Positions 18,887 to 27,635 of a stretch of 64,000 nt of DNA are shown in pieces. The stretch spans positions 1 through 64,000 of the forward strand of contig JALERU010000028.1 of assembly GCA_022764045.1 (NCBI GenBank). The letters are read 5' to 3'. This DNA is from Clostridiales bacterium (GTDB taxonomy: Bacteria > Bacillota > Clostridia > Oscillospirales > Oscillospiraceae). How positions within the stretch are numbered: the stretch's first letter is position 1; each line of letters starts with the position of its first letter. The notes beneath the pieces are model-generated. The model was given only the letters and a program-made list of their open reading frames with translations, searched no databases and was not told where the DNA came from. Position numbers and translations under genes: made by a program.

Positions 18887-19060
18887 TTGATGAAGGAAAT
18901 CTTTCGTGTTACAATAGAAAAATGAAAAGGCGTCGTCTCAAATGACCTTCCTTCCGTCTTTTCAAAACCTTCCTTTCTTGTTCAAGTTACCTTTCTTTCC
19001 TTTCGAAAAAGCTGTCTCCCTCCGGAAGAATCCGGAGGGAGACAGCTTTTTCGTTTGTCT
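18887..19060 (+). ncRNA. Candidate sRNA: promoter, pyrimidine-rich body, intrinsic terminator
   Basis: TTGATG-17-TACAAT (18887-18915); body with CCUUCCUUCC, CCUUCCUUUC, CCUUUCUUUCC; perfect 23-bp terminator stem 19004-19026/19031-19053, AGAA loop, T-rich tail; only a 7-codon ORF after the promoter. Confidence 0.6.
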
Positions 19061-19166
19061 CTTTTTTCATTATTTTTAATCATTTATACGCATAGGAAGT
19101 ACTTCTTTTTCCCTTATTAAATAACGCATACCTAATCTATATAGGAATTTTCACTTGGTTTAGCCA

Positions 19167-19382
19167 TTGATTCTAAGGCCAACTCGGGGTATGATACAGG
19201 CAGATCAAGAAACCGCGGTCTTGCCAATCAGCCTTATGAACAAAAGTTTAGAAAAGGAGAGCTTATTGGCAAGAAGCCAACCCAGGCAACCAAGCGCCTG
19301 CGCAACACCTGATCTCGTTTCTCATCTCTCATATATGGCCGCCCCCCGCTGAACAGAAGCAGCGGGGGGCGGCCCTTTTTCT
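19167..19382 (+). ncRNA. Candidate structured small transcript, possibly encoding a short peptide
   Basis: TTGATT-17-TATGAT (19167-19195); CTTGCCAAT 19220-19228 complementary to ATTGGCAAG 19265-19273; terminator stem 19337-19350/19361-19374 plus T-run. Confidence 0.55.
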
Positions 19383-19432
19383 TGCGCTCTATGGGCGGGG
19401 ACGCCGTCCCTCCCCCACTGTCTCCCCCACTG

Positions 19433-20776
19433 TCAGTAATACAAATACTTTTCCGCCTGTCGCCGCAACTGGGCACGGAAGTCCGGGTGGGCCACCGCGA
19501 TGAGGTTCTCCACCCGTTGCTTCACCGTCCGCTGGCGGAGCTTGGCCACGCCATACTCCGTGACCACCAGATCGGTGAGGTTCCGGGACACCGAGACAAC
19601 GGCCCCTGTGTCCAGGAGGGGGACGATGCGGGAGAGGGTCCCCTTCTTGGTGGTAGAGCTCTGGGCCAGAATGGCCCGGCCCCCCTTGGAATGGTAGGCT
19701 CCCCAGGCAAAGTCCGTGGCGCCGCCGGTGCCCGAGTGCTGGAGAGGGCCGATGGACTCAGCGCAGACCTGGCCGGTGAGGTCGATTTGCAGCGAGGCGT
19801 TCACCGAAACCACGTTGTCGTTTCGGGCAATCACATAGGGGTCGTTGGTGTACCGGCTGCGGCGGACACACAGCCGGGGGTGCTGGTCCACAAATTCATA
19901 GAGGAAATTGTCCCCGGAGATGAAGGAACCCACGGTGATCCCCTTGTCGATGTTCTTGTACCGGTTGGTCACCGCCCCGCACTCCATGAGGTGGGCCATG
20001 GAGGTTCCGATTTGTTCCGTGTGGATGCCCAAGTCGTGCTTTTCCTTCAGGTTAAAGCCGATGGCGTTGGGGATGCCCCCGAAGCCCAGCTGGATACAGT
20101 CCCCGTCCTGCACCATCTCCGAGACATACCCGGCGATGGTCCGTTCGGTCTCCCCGATGGGCGGGTCGCTGAGCTGGAAAATGGGCTCGTCCACCTCATA
20201 GATCACATCGGCCATAGACACCGGCAGGGAATTTTCCCCCCAGACCATGGGGGTGCGGGCATTGACCTCGAAAATGATCTTGTCCGCCCGGTAGAGGTTT
20301 TCCAGGGTCATAATCAGGTCACAGCTCAGGTGGACATAGCCGTGCTTGTCCATGGGAGACACCTGGGCCACAAAGACGTTGGGGGGCAGACATTTCTGAA
20401 TCTCCTGGCCGTATTTGTGCTGATCTACCGGGAAGAGGGAGTACAGCCCGCTCCCCCTGGCGGCCACCGACCACTTGTCAAAGAAGAAGGTGTTGATGTG
20501 AAACTTCCCCGCCAGGGCCGGGTCGCTGGTCACCGGGTATTCATACCGGCTGATGGTGTTCCAGCACTCGATCCCCCGCTCCAGCCGGGGGGCGATGGTG
20601 TGGAGATGGCTTAAAAAAACCTTAGGCTCGCTGCCGTGGGTGGACCAGTTGACACAGTCCCCGTCGGCAATCAGGTCCAGGGCGTCCTGGATGGTGCCCA
20701 AGCGCTCCCCATAGAGTTCCTTTGGCGTCTTGCCCCGGTAGGCGTCGGCCAGATAGTTTTTGTGCCACTTGTTCAT
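19433..20776 (-). CDS. Acetyl-CoA hydrolase/transferase-family CoA-transferase (butyryl-/4-hydroxybutyryl-CoA:acetate type)
   Basis: VSPMDKHGYVHLS, GDCIQLGFGGIPNAIG, DQHPRLCVRRSRYTNDPYVIARNDNVVSVNASLQIDLTGQV. Confidence 0.9.
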   Translation of the reverse strand: MNKWHKNYLADAYRGKTPKELYGERLGTIQDALDLIADGDCVNWSTHGSEPKVFLSHLHTIAPRLERGIECWNTISRYEYPVTSDPALAGKFHINTFFFDKWSVAARGSGLYSLFPVDQHKYGQEIQKCLPPNVFVAQVSPMDKHGYVHLSCDLIMTLENLYRADKIIFEVNARTPMVWGENSLPVSMADVIYEVDEPIFQLSDPPIGETERTIAGYVSEMVQDGDCIQLGFGGIPNAIGFNLKEKHDLGIHTEQIGTSMAHLMECGAVTNRYKNIDKGITVGSFISGDNFLYEFVDQHPRLCVRRSRYTNDPYVIARNDNVVSVNASLQIDLTGQVCAESIGPLQHSGTGGATDFAWGAYHSKGGRAILAQSSTTKKGTLSRIVPLLDTGAVVSVSRNLTDLVVTEYGVAKLRQRTVKQRVENLIAVAHPDFRAQLRRQAEKYLYY

Positions 20777-20792
20777 AGCGCGCCCTCCCTTC

Positions 20793-21218
20793 TCAGGCTT
20801 CCACCGGGTCGATGACCTTCATGTAGTGCAGGCAGGTGAGGACGGTCTCCCCGTGCTGGTTGGTCATCACGCACTGGCCGGTGGTCTTCCGCTTCTCCTC
20901 GTTGACCTCGGTGATCCAATAGGTGGCGGTGATGGTATCCCCAAAAAAGACAGGCTTGCGGAACTTCACCTGGTCGTAGCCCATGGCCAGAATGTCGTGG
21001 CCGCTGTCCACCCCCGCCATGCCGCTGACGGTGGAGCACAGGCTAAAGGTCAGGCAGCCGTGAACCAGGCGGGTCCCGTAGGGCATCTTCTTGCAGTACT
21101 CCTCGTTCACATGGGCGGGGAAGAAATCCCCGATGATCCCTGCAAAGAGATAGACGTCGCTTTCGGAAAAGGTCTTAGTGAGGGTAAACTTTTTTCCGAT
21201 TTCAAAATGCAGTGCCAT
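20793..21218 (-). CDS. MaoC-like (R)-specific enoyl-CoA hydratase
   Basis: F.ESDVYLFAGIIGDFFPAHVNEEY hotdog/MaoC motif. Confidence 0.88.
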   Translation of the reverse strand: MALHFEIGKKFTLTKTFSESDVYLFAGIIGDFFPAHVNEEYCKKMPYGTRLVHGCLTFSLCSTVSGMAGVDSGHDILAMGYDQVKFRKPVFFGDTITATYWITEVNEEKRKTTGQCVMTNQHGETVLTCLHYMKVIDPVEA

Positions 21219-21390
21219 GGAAACATCTCCTTCTTTGTGCGGTTTTCTTCGCTTTGGGAATGTGGGAAAGAGCCTCCCTCTTTCCCCTTGCCATCTGATT
21301 CATCCTATGGTAGTATAATATCATCTTTTCCACAGAAACACATCGGATTATTTCCCAATCCTCTGGTACTTTCTCACAAAGGAGGTTCCC

Positions 21391-22311
21391 ATGCAGGTCA
21401 CTGAAATTCTCACCGACCACACCCTCATGGCTCTGGAGCTTCGAGGGAGCGAGGATTACCCCATCCGCTTCTACCTGGACATCATGGACGAGTTCGACCT
21501 GCGGGGCATCCACTGGCACTGGCACCCGGAGCTGGAGTTCAACGTCATCACCCGGGGCACCATGGAGTATTACGTGGAGAACGAGCACCACACCCTCACC
21601 GCCGGCCAGGGCATTGTAAAAAACGCCAACGTTCTCCACATGGCCGAGCCCGCCGCCCACTCCCCCGACGCGGAGATGTTCTCCGTCATCATGGACGCGG
21701 CCTTTATCGCCCCGCCCCGCAGCGTCATTTATCAGAAATACGTGGCCCCCCTCCTGGGCGCCCAGGGGCTGCGGAGCCTCACCCTCTCCCCGGACCTGCC
21801 CTGGCAGCGGCAGATCTTAGACGATCTCCGCCAGGCCTACGCCCTGAGCCAGACGGAAACCGGGGCCTATGAGCTTCACATCCACCGGCTCATGTGCCGG
21901 GTGTGGCAGGGGATTTTTGAGCACGCCAGCCAGCTCCCCCGCCACGACCTGACTCTAACCCAGCGCACTGACCAGGTGCGGGTAAAGGCCATGATCTCCT
22001 ACATTCAGGCTCACTTCCGGGAAAAGGTCACCCTGGACCAGGTGGCCCAGGCGGCCAGCGTCAGCCGGAACACCTGCCTGAACGCCTTCCGCCGGGTGCT
22101 GGGCTTGTCCCCCATGGAATATCTGATCAACCAGCGCCTGGAGCACGCCCTCCACCTGCTTCTCACCAGTGACCTGCCCGTGGCCCAGGTGGCTGAGACC
22201 TGCGGCTTTGGGGACGCCAGCTACTTCGGCAAGGCCTTTCGGAAAAAAACCGGCCTCTCCCCCACCCAATACCGCCACCGCCGCCTCCAGCGGCCGGGGG
22301 ATTCCCTTTGA
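21391..22311 (+). CDS. AraC-family regulator with N-terminal cupin
   Basis: HWHPELEFNVITRGTMEYYVE; HTH VTLDQVAQAASVSRNTCLNAFRRVLGLSPMEYL...FGDASYFGKAFRKKTGLSPTQYR. Confidence 0.94.
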   Translation: MQVTEILTDHTLMALELRGSEDYPIRFYLDIMDEFDLRGIHWHWHPELEFNVITRGTMEYYVENEHHTLTAGQGIVKNANVLHMAEPAAHSPDAEMFSVIMDAAFIAPPRSVIYQKYVAPLLGAQGLRSLTLSPDLPWQRQILDDLRQAYALSQTETGAYELHIHRLMCRVWQGIFEHASQLPRHDLTLTQRTDQVRVKAMISYIQAHFREKVTLDQVAQAASVSRNTCLNAFRRVLGLSPMEYLINQRLEHALHLLLTSDLPVAQVAETCGFGDASYFGKAFRKKTGLSPTQYRHRRLQRPGDSL

Positions 22312-22338
22312 ACCACCAAACCCAAGGAGGATATCATC

Positions 22339-23277
22339 ATGTCAAACCAACCATTTCGCCGTCCTGTGGTGGCCGGCGCAGGGGCCATGGGGGTCACCCT
22401 GGCCCGGCTCTTCGCCCAGCAGGGATATGAGGTGACCCTGTGGAACCGCCGGGAGAGTTCCTTGGAACGGGCTTGGGATGAAATCACCCAGGCCCTGGCC
22501 GCTTTGGAGGGCCAAGGACGGCTCTCCGAGCCCCTGGACACCATTCTGGGCCGCCTCACCTTCACCACCGAATCCACCGTCTATGAAACCGCTGATTTCG
22601 TGGTGGAAAACATCGCCGAGGACTTGGACATCAAGCACACCTTCTTCCGCACCGTCTCCGCTCTGGTGCCGGAGGACGCCCTTCTCACCACCAATACCTC
22701 CGGCCTGCGGGTCACCGACATCGCCCAGGCGGTGAAGCGGCCGGAACGGTTCTGCGGCATGCACTGGTGGAATCCCCCTGACCTCATCCCCCTGGTGGAG
22801 GTCACCAAAGGGGAGGCCAGCAGCCAGGAGACCGCCCAAAGGGTCTATGACCTGGCCCTCTCCCTGGGGAAAAAGCCCGTCATCGTGGACAAGGATATTC
22901 TTGGCATCCTCGGCAACCGTCTCCAGTACGCCGTCCTGCGGGAGGCCCTCCACATCCTGGACCTGGGCGCCGCCACCCCCGAGGCCATCGACGCGGCTAT
23001 GAAGTACGGCCCCGGTTTCCGCTACCCCATCCTGGGCCCCCTGGAGGCCGTGGATCTGGGGGGCCTGCACATCTTCCGGGCGGTGAGCGACTATCTCTTC
23101 GCCGACCTGGGCAAAGAGGAGCAGAGCCCCCTTCTGGGCCGCCTGGCCGATGAGGGACGCAAGGGCGTCACCACCGGCAGCGGCATCTATCAATATGCCC
23201 CCGGCCAGGGGGAGGAAAAACTTCGCTGGCGCAACGATCTCTTCCAAAAAGAACTGGATCTGCTCAAAGACGTATAA
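22339..23277 (+). CDS. 3-hydroxyacyl-CoA dehydrogenase family protein
   Basis: VVAGAGAMGVTLARLFAQQGYEVTLWNR; ENIAEDLDIKHTFF; NRLQYAVLREAL; active-site region MHWWNPPDLIPLVEV. Confidence 0.9.
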   Translation: MSNQPFRRPVVAGAGAMGVTLARLFAQQGYEVTLWNRRESSLERAWDEITQALAALEGQGRLSEPLDTILGRLTFTTESTVYETADFVVENIAEDLDIKHTFFRTVSALVPEDALLTTNTSGLRVTDIAQAVKRPERFCGMHWWNPPDLIPLVEVTKGEASSQETAQRVYDLALSLGKKPVIVDKDILGILGNRLQYAVLREALHILDLGAATPEAIDAAMKYGPGFRYPILGPLEAVDLGGLHIFRAVSDYLFADLGKEEQSPLLGRLADEGRKGVTTGSGIYQYAPGQGEEKLRWRNDLFQKELDLLKDV

Positions 23278-23280
23278 CCC

Positions 23281-23320
23281 GAAAAAAGGAGACCTGCCCG
23301 TGGCAGGTCTCCTTTTTTCG
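23281..23320. terminator. Bidirectional intrinsic terminator
   Basis: aaaaaaggagacctgcc-cgt-ggcaggtctcctttttt, perfect 17-bp stem. Confidence 0.9.
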
Positions 23321-23473
23321 TTTCTTCAGTCTGTTTTGGTCTTCCCTCTCATACTAGACACGCATAAAAAACGTTCGTTTTTGATCGCGCCGCAGGCGCG
23401 TCAGCGTCTGCATGAGACGAGATGACGCGCTCCATACGCGGCATCGCTGTGCCAAAGGCACAGCTTTTTTAAA

Positions 23474-24046
23474 TTAAAGCTTTTCATTTGAAAAGAGGAT
23501 CAGGTCCGCCCCGGTGAGATATTTGTGCAGGGGCTTGAACAGAATCCCAAAGATCACCAGGCACAGCACGATGTCGATGACCATGTAGAAGCCGTTATAT
23601 AGCAGGGAGTAGAACCACGGGGAGGTCATGGTCATGCCGAAAAATTCGTCGGGCATGTACATGGCCCAGACCGTGGCGCCCACCACCCAGTGAACCACAA
23701 ACCGGGCCGCACCGCCCAAAATCGTTCCCAGGAAAACCCCCTTCTCCTTCCCCTTTCCCAGGCCGGCCAGGCCCAGCACGGTGAAGGCCACCAGATAGTC
23801 CCCGAGAATCGACTGCCAGCTGATGGCGAAGCCCCCGTCAAACATCACCTGGAGCAGGCCATAGGCAAAGCCGCTGACCAGGCCCCACTTGATTCCCCAG
23901 CGGACGGCAAAGAGAAAAATGGGAAGCATCCCCAGGGTGATGGACCCGCCCCAGGGCATTTCCCAAATTTTCAGCATGCTGAGGATCTGGGCCAAGGCCA
24001 CGAAGATGGCTCCCTCGCAGAGCATTTGCAATTTTTGGTTTTTCAT
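23474..24046 (-). CDS. thiT: Energy-coupled thiamine transporter S-component
   Basis: Small hydrophobic protein with ThiT-like segments (GGSITLGMLPIFLFAVRWGIKWGL...); downstream of TPP riboswitch. Confidence 0.9.
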   Translation of the reverse strand: MKNQKLQMLCEGAIFVALAQILSMLKIWEMPWGGSITLGMLPIFLFAVRWGIKWGLVSGFAYGLLQVMFDGGFAISWQSILGDYLVAFTVLGLAGLGKGKEKGVFLGTILGGAARFVVHWVVGATVWAMYMPDEFFGMTMTSPWFYSLLYNGFYMVIDIVLCLVIFGILFKPLHKYLTGADLILFSNEKL

Positions 24047-24085
24047 GGTACGTGTTCCTCCTTTGAATATGAGGAAGCGCCAACA

Positions 24086-24120
24086 AAAAAGCCTCCCAGC
24101 GCATACATGCCTGGAAGGTC
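24086..24120 (-). terminator. Expression-platform terminator of TPP riboswitch
   Basis: Minus strand CCTTCCAGGCATGTATGCGCTGGGAGGCTTTTTT. Confidence 0.75.
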
Positions 24121-24126
24121 CTCTGG

Positions 24127-24216
24127 TGGGTTTCCTACGCCGGCATTATCCGGATCAGGTTCCCGGGTCAGGGCGGCGCTACGCCCTCTCTCAGCCGGCA
24201 TGCGCCAGCTCCCCGA
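24127..24216 (-). promoter_or_regulatory. TPP riboswitch (THI element)
   Basis: Minus strand GGGGAGCTGGCGCATGCCGGCTGAGAGAGGG...CCCTGACCCGGGAACCTGATCCGGATAATGCCGGCGTAGGAAACC. Confidence 0.96.
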
Positions 24217-24338
24217 TGGATTGTAGTGCTATTATAACCCAGCGGCAAAGCTCTGTCAAGGCAAATTTCACAAAGAAAAACCCGGAGAGCGTGCCCTACC
24301 CTCACATCCTCCACAATTCCGCTTGGCATACCCTTTTC

Positions 24339-24367
24339 TTGACACCCTTGTGTTCCCACGATATAAT
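24339..24367 (+). promoter_or_regulatory. Consensus sigma-A promoter
   Basis: TTGACA-17-TATAAT, exact consensus. Confidence 0.85.
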
Positions 24368-24536
24368 AAAAACAGTTCATTCATCCCCCTCGCATCTCCC
24401 AAACCAAATTGGGAACGGAAGGGATCTCTTTCTCTATCTATAAAAAACCTTTCCCCCGTCGGCGTGACGTGTTTCACCGTCCGCCCGGTCCCCGACCGTG
24501 ACCCTACATCTCACAACAGAAAGAAGGCGCTTTTCT

Positions 24537-25040
24537 ATGAAATTGACGATGAAACAAAAGGTTTTCTCCCTCAAGGAACGCTTTTTCATCTACGATGAAA
24601 ACGGCCACGATGTCTACCAGGTGGTGGGGAAAATTCTTTCCCTGGGGCATAAACTCACCATTCTGGACAGGGATGACCAGGAGGTTGGCTACATCCACCA
24701 AAAGCTGCTGAGTCTGACCCCCAAATACTTCATCCAGCTCCCCGGCCAGGAGGAGGTGGAGCTCAAAGGCCATGTTTCCCTCCTCCGGGATCACTACACC
24801 CTCAAGGCCCCCGGCGGCGACTGGGAGATCCGGGGCGACTTCCTCAGTCATGAGTACGAGATGATCCAGCGCGGCCAAGTGGTGGCCTCGGTCACCCGAA
24901 AGTTTTTCTCCTGGGGTGACACCTATCTGCTGGACATCTCCCCCGTGGCCTCTCCTCTGCTGGCTTTGAGCGTGATGCTGGCCATCGACTGTGTGATGTC
25001 CGACACCACCAGAAACGCTTCCACCCACGTCAATAATTAA
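24537..25040 (+). CDS. LURP-one-related (YxjI-like) family protein
   Basis: MKQKVFSLKERFFIYDENGHDVYQVVGKILSLGHKLTILDRDDQEVGYIHQKLLSL. Confidence 0.85.
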   Translation: MKLTMKQKVFSLKERFFIYDENGHDVYQVVGKILSLGHKLTILDRDDQEVGYIHQKLLSLTPKYFIQLPGQEEVELKGHVSLLRDHYTLKAPGGDWEIRGDFLSHEYEMIQRGQVVASVTRKFFSWGDTYLLDISPVASPLLALSVMLAIDCVMSDTTRNASTHVNN

Positions 25041-25124
25041 CCAACCCCTCAAAGGGCCCTCTGCCAGCGAAGGGGCCCTCAAAAGATCGGCAATCGTTCT
25101 ATAAAGAAATGGTTGACGCAGCAG

Positions 25125-25161
25125 AAAAAGGAGACCTGCCTGACTGGGCAGATCTCCTTTT
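25125..25161. terminator. Intrinsic terminator between convergent genes
   Basis: aaaaggagacctgcctgactgggcagatctccttttct. Confidence 0.8.
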
Positions 25162-25225
25162 CTTTCTGTTTATTCTCCCTGTGCCGGCCATTTTCACAGG
25201 ATTGCCAGGGGGAGCCAGCGGTTTC

Positions 25226-25759
25226 TTATTCGACCGGAACCTCTGCCAGGAGCTCGTCGAGGATCTCTCTTTCGGTCCCTGGGGATAAGACGCCCTCCTG
25301 GAACCAGATGTCGTAAAAGGTATCCCCAGAGGCGGTCAGGTAATGGTCTTCACTGCCTTGGTCGGTGACGAAGCTCACCTCCAGGTCGGCCACGAGGCTG
25401 GCGGAAGCCGAGTAGTCCGGCGCTTCCGCATTCTCTCCCAGCCGCTGATCCCAAAGGGCCGCCAGGACCTGCTCCAGGGGTTCCCGGGCCGCCGCCTCTG
25501 CCGTGGGTTCCATGCAGGCGGCAAAGTCCATCTCCTCCGCGCCGGGATAGGGGAGCCAAGCCGCTCCGCCCACAGCAGCGCCCTCCTGGAGGATGGTGCA
25601 GCCTCCCCCGTCGTCCTTTTGGATGTCATAGGGCTTGCTGCTCTGCGCCGGCGCCTCAGGCTGTTCGGCGGGTGTTTCGCCCTGTCCGCAGCCACACAGA
25701 GCGGCTAACAGAAAGAGGCTGACCAAAGCGGCAATCAACCAGGTCTTTCTATCCTTCAT
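25226..25759 (-). CDS. Small lipoprotein of unknown function, paralog A
   Basis: Lipobox LLAALCGCGQGE; highly similar to 31579-32148. Confidence 0.85.
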   Translation of the reverse strand: MKDRKTWLIAALVSLFLLAALCGCGQGETPAEQPEAPAQSSKPYDIQKDDGGGCTILQEGAAVGGAAWLPYPGAEEMDFAACMEPTAEAAAREPLEQVLAALWDQRLGENAEAPDYSASASLVADLEVSFVTDQGSEDHYLTASGDTFYDIWFQEGVLSPGTEREILDELLAEVPVE

Positions 25760-25984
25760 AAGGTTCCTCCTTTTCCGGTCCTCTCGTGTCTAATTCGATC
25801 TTTCTGCTGATTTTTCAGCATGAAACATCCCTAATTCATTCAACTTACACGCAAAGATCGTATTGGCACCAGGATTCATACCAATGATAGACGTTTTTAA
25901 GTCCAGTAATTTAGTAAATTTTATCATGAATCAATTATATTGTCAATCATCCCTCCAGATCGTAAACCATATTTCATTTTTTAG

Positions 25985-26012
25985 TTGACAATCGAAAGTA
26001 ATCGAGTATAAT
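25985..26012 (+). promoter_or_regulatory. Promoter of biotin operon
   Basis: TTGACA-16-TATAAT upstream of bioY. Confidence 0.75.
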
Positions 26013-26046
26013 AGGCCTAAACCACAGAACACCGGAGGGCTTCCCC

Positions 26047-26610
26047 ATGACCACCACCAACCGTAAAACCAGAGACTTGATTCAGTGCAGCCTCTTCACA
26101 GCCCTCATTGCCGTGGGGGCCTTTCTTCGGATTCCTATCCCTGTGCTGCCTTTTACCCTGCAATTTCTCTTTACCACTCTGGCCGGCCTTCTGTTGGGGC
26201 CCCGGCAGGGGACCATTTCCGTGGCCGCCTATCTGCTGCTGGGGCTGGCAGGGCTGCCCATCTTCACCGAGGGGGGCGGCTTTTGGTACGTCCTCAAGCC
26301 CAGCTTCGGTTATCTCATCGGTTTCTGCGTGGGCACCTACCTGACGGGCCGGCTGGCGGAGGGCTTTCGGGAGAAGACCATGGGCCACTATCTTATGGCC
26401 AATTTTGCCGGGCTGGCGGCAGTCTATGTCATCGGCATGGTCTACTATTTTATTATTTGCAACTTCGTCATCAACGCCCCCATCGGCCTGTGGCCCCTGG
26501 TGCTGTACTGCTTCCTTCTGGCGGTGCCTGGGGACATTCTTTTGAGCATCCTGGCCGCTATGGTGGCCAAGCGGGTGCAGCCGGTTTTGGCCCGCCAGCA
26601 CGTTCACTAA
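26047..26610 (+). CDS. bioY: Biotin ECF transporter S-component
   Basis: ALIAVGAFLRIPIPVLPFTLQFLFTTLAGLLLGPRQGTISVAAYLLLGLAGLPIF. Confidence 0.95.
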   Translation: MTTTNRKTRDLIQCSLFTALIAVGAFLRIPIPVLPFTLQFLFTTLAGLLLGPRQGTISVAAYLLLGLAGLPIFTEGGGFWYVLKPSFGYLIGFCVGTYLTGRLAEGFREKTMGHYLMANFAGLAAVYVIGMVYYFIICNFVINAPIGLWPLVLYCFLLAVPGDILLSILAAMVAKRVQPVLARQHVH

Positions 26611-26645
26611 AGTTCCATCCTCAGTACGTTCAGGAGGTTTTCCAT

Positions 26646-27635
26646 ATGAATGTATCCACACTGGCCCAGGAAATCATCAGGGGCCGCCGCCTGACCCGCC
26701 GGGATCACCTGTCCTGCTTCCTCACCTGCGACCTGGAGACCCTCTGTCAGGGCGCCGACCAGATCCGCCGGGCCTTAGTGGGGGACAAGGTAGACCTGTG
26801 CTCCATCCTCAACGGCCGCAGCGGCCGCTGTCCCGAGGACTGCAAATACTGCGCTCAGTCGGCCCACTACGCCACCAACTGCGCGGTCTACGATTTTCTC
26901 CCCCAGGAGGAGATTCTGGCCCTCTGCAAACTCCATGAACAGGAGGGGGTCCACCGGTTCTCCATCGTCACCTCGGGCCGTTCCCTCACCGGGGAGGAAT
27001 TTGAGCAAGCCGTCCACGCCTTTGAGACCATGGCCCGGGTATGTCACATCAGCCTGTGCGCCTCCATGGGGTTTTTAGACGCCCAACAGCTCCACCGCCT
27101 CCACCAGGCCGGTGTGACCAGCTACCACCACAACCTGGAAACCTCCCGGCGAAACTTTCCCAACATCTGCACCACCCACACCTACGACAGGAAGGTGGAC
27201 ATGCTGAAAAAAGTGAAGGCCGAAGGTCTGCGGGCCTGCTCCGGGGGAATCATTGGCATGGGAGAGACCTGGGAGGACCGGCTGGACATGGCCCTGAGCC
27301 TGGCCGAGCTGGACGTCGACTCCATTCCCATCAACACCCTCATGCCCATTCCCGGCACCCCCTTAGAACATCTCCCCCCTTTGACAGAGCCGGAGATTTT
27401 GCGCACCATTGCTTTCTTTCGGTACCTCAATCCCCAGGCTGACATCCGTCTGGCCGCCGGCCGGGCCCTGCTGACCCGGGATGGGGAGCTGGCCTTCCAA
27501 TCCGGCGCCTCCGCCACCATCACCGGGGACATGCTCACCACCGTGGCCTGCGCCACTATCCGCAGCGACCGGGCCATGCTGACGAACCTGGGCCGGGATG
27601 TAACCCCGCCCCACAAGAAGGAGGAAACCCCATGA
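26646..27635 (+). CDS. bioB: Biotin synthase
   Basis: CSILNGRSGRCPEDCKYCAQSAHY radical-SAM motif; SYHHNLETSR...CTTHTY. Confidence 0.97.
   Translation: MNVSTLAQEIIRGRRLTRRDHLSCFLTCDLETLCQGADQIRRALVGDKVDLCSILNGRSGRCPEDCKYCAQSAHYATNCAVYDFLPQEEILALCKLHEQEGVHRFSIVTSGRSLTGEEFEQAVHAFETMARVCHISLCASMGFLDAQQLHRLHQAGVTSYHHNLETSRRNFPNICTTHTYDRKVDMLKKVKAEGLRACSGGIIGMGETWEDRLDMALSLAELDVDSIPINTLMPIPGTPLEHLPPLTEPEILRTIAFFRYLNPQADIRLAAGRALLTRDGELAFQSGASATITGDMLTTVACATIRSDRAMLTNLGRDVTPPHKKEETP

Noticed and set aside
19236-19352. Autoinducing-peptide precursor (Agr-like)
   Set aside because: The short peptide has one Cys, but no AgrB/AgrC/AgrA genes are nearby; reported only as a possible small ORF.
25939-25992. 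BirA operator from the ATTGTCAA...TTGACAAT inverted repeat upstream of bioY
   Set aside because: Spacing (~37 bp) does not fit BirA operator architecture and one arm is simply the -35 box; insufficient support.
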